64,000 nucleotides of DNA from NCBI RefSeq assembly GCF_022008365.1, contig NZ_JAIRBA010000002.1:62001-126000 (forward strand), in the 5' to 3' direction. Below are positions 63,447-64,000 of this stretch, one piece after another. The notes under the pieces were generated by a model. That model did no database searches, was not told the DNA's origin, and was given only the letters and a program-made list of their open reading frames with translations. A program made the position numbers and the translations under genes. Positions within the stretch are counted from its first letter, which is position 1. Every line of letters starts with the position of its first letter. This stretch comes from Aequorivita vitellina (GTDB lineage Bacteria > Bacteroidota > Bacteroidia > Flavobacteriales > Flavobacteriaceae).

Positions 63447-63478
63447 CAAATATAATTTTTTTAATCCTGAATACTCAA
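63447..63478 (-). promoter_or_regulatory. asnS promoter
   Basis: Minus strand: TTG (63478-63476), 21 bases, TATATTTG (63454-63447), about 20 bases before the asnS ATG at 63427. Confidence 0.6.
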
Positions 63479-63485
63479 TCCAGAA

Positions 63486-64000
63486 TTACTCATCTTCTTT
63501 ATCATTGGTTAAAATCTCTATTGCAGGTTTTTTCATTGTTTGCTTATTGGCAATGCTTCTTTCTAACGAAAGTAGGAGGGTAGGCAGCAACACTAAATTT
63601 GATAGCATTGCAAAAAGCAACGTTATAGACACTAATGCGCCTAAAGCTACGGTGCCTCCAAAACTCGAAATAGTAAATACCGAAAACCCGAAAAACAGCA
63701 CGATGGAAGTATAAAACATACTTACCGCAGTTTCCCGCAAAGCTGCAAAAACCGACTTCTTTATTTTCCAGTTATTTGCAATTAGCTCCTGCCTGTATTT
63801 TGCGAGGAAATGTATGGTGTCGTCCACCGAAATTCCAAAGGCAATGCTAAAAACCAGAATAGTGGAAGGTTTTATAGGAACTCCCACAAACCCCATGACA
63901 CCTGCTGTTATTATTAAAGGTAGGAGGTTTGGAATTAATGAAATTAAAATCATTTTAAAACTTCGGAACATCCACGCCATAAAGAGCGCAATTAAGAAAA
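63486..64000 (-). CDS. C-terminal part of an MMPL/RND-superfamily exporter, cut by the window edge
   Basis: The last 171 codons of a gene that continues past the right edge; the frame stays open to 64000, so the ATG at 63980 is internal. It has four to five membrane helices (MILISLIPNLLPLIITAGVM, VFSIAFGISVDDTIHFLAKY, LFFGFSVFTISSFGGTVALG, LLFAMLSNLVLLPTLLLSLE). The GISVDDTIHFLAKYRQE segment with two Asp is the proton-relay motif of MMPL/RND exporters of lipids or sterols (SSD-like). The end is a short charged tail (NDKEDE). Confidence 0.88.
   Translation of the reverse strand, partial: FLIALFMAWMFRSFKMILISLIPNLLPLIITAGVMGFVGVPIKPSTILVFSIAFGISVDDTIHFLAKYRQELIANNWKIKKSVFAALRETAVSMFYTSIVLFFGFSVFTISSFGGTVALGALVSITLLFAMLSNLVLLPTLLLSLERSIANKQTMKKPAIEILTNDKEDE

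Overview
The window is AT-rich chromosomal DNA from a member of the Bacteroidota, very probably a marine-type Flavobacteriaceae. The evidence is type IX secretion (T9SS) C-terminal sorting domains on four secreted proteins, promoters of the flavobacterial TTG-N20-TAnnTTTG type, a TonB-dependent receptor with an N-terminal carboxypeptidase-regulatory-like domain, and the typical linkages dxs/tadA, sucA/odhB and prs...rplY-pth-ribF. No transposase, integrase, phage gene or CRISPR array was seen. Most of the window is ordinary core genome.

Layout. 1-1.3 kb: start of a probable S41 peptidase, a dCMP deaminase and a HupE/UreJ protein. 1.75-4 kb: two T9SS-secreted proteins. 4.1-19 kb: tRNA-Leu(CAA), prs, then an 8-kb accessory block (exported TPR-CHAT protein, TPR anti-sigma-like protein, ECF sigma factor, small T9SS protein, large repeat surface protein) lying between prs and rplY, followed by pth, ribF, an HTTM membrane protein, a broken toxin-antitoxin pair and serS. 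19-27.3 kb: a probable phosphate-acquisition cluster (PiT-PhoU, OprP/O-like porin, TonB receptor plus beta-helix lipoprotein). Three of its promoters carry an 11-nt-period TAAC direct repeat at a fixed distance from the -7 element. 27.3-38 kb: dgt, a secreted M36 metalloprotease, dxs, tadA, cold-shock protein, ClC channel, aspS. 38-45 kb: a tetR-tolC-MFP-RND efflux operon with a palindromic operator. 45-51 kb: polyprenyl synthetase, sucA, odhB. 51-56.5 kb: a 47-codon membrane peptide, a NarL/TPR-kinase pair, divergent retropepsin/tatD, asparaginase, tRNA-Ser(GGA). 56.6-64 kb: exbB-TM-exbD-exbD, a PorT-like barrel, a membrane protein, rpoN, asnS and the end of an MMPL/RND exporter.

The most interesting parts are the block between prs and rplY, which looks like a self-contained ECF-sigma / exported CHAT / surface-repeat-protein module whose sigma factor lacks any usual start codon, and the direct-repeat operators of the phosphate cluster. 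A candidate small RNA and a decayed addiction module are also recorded.
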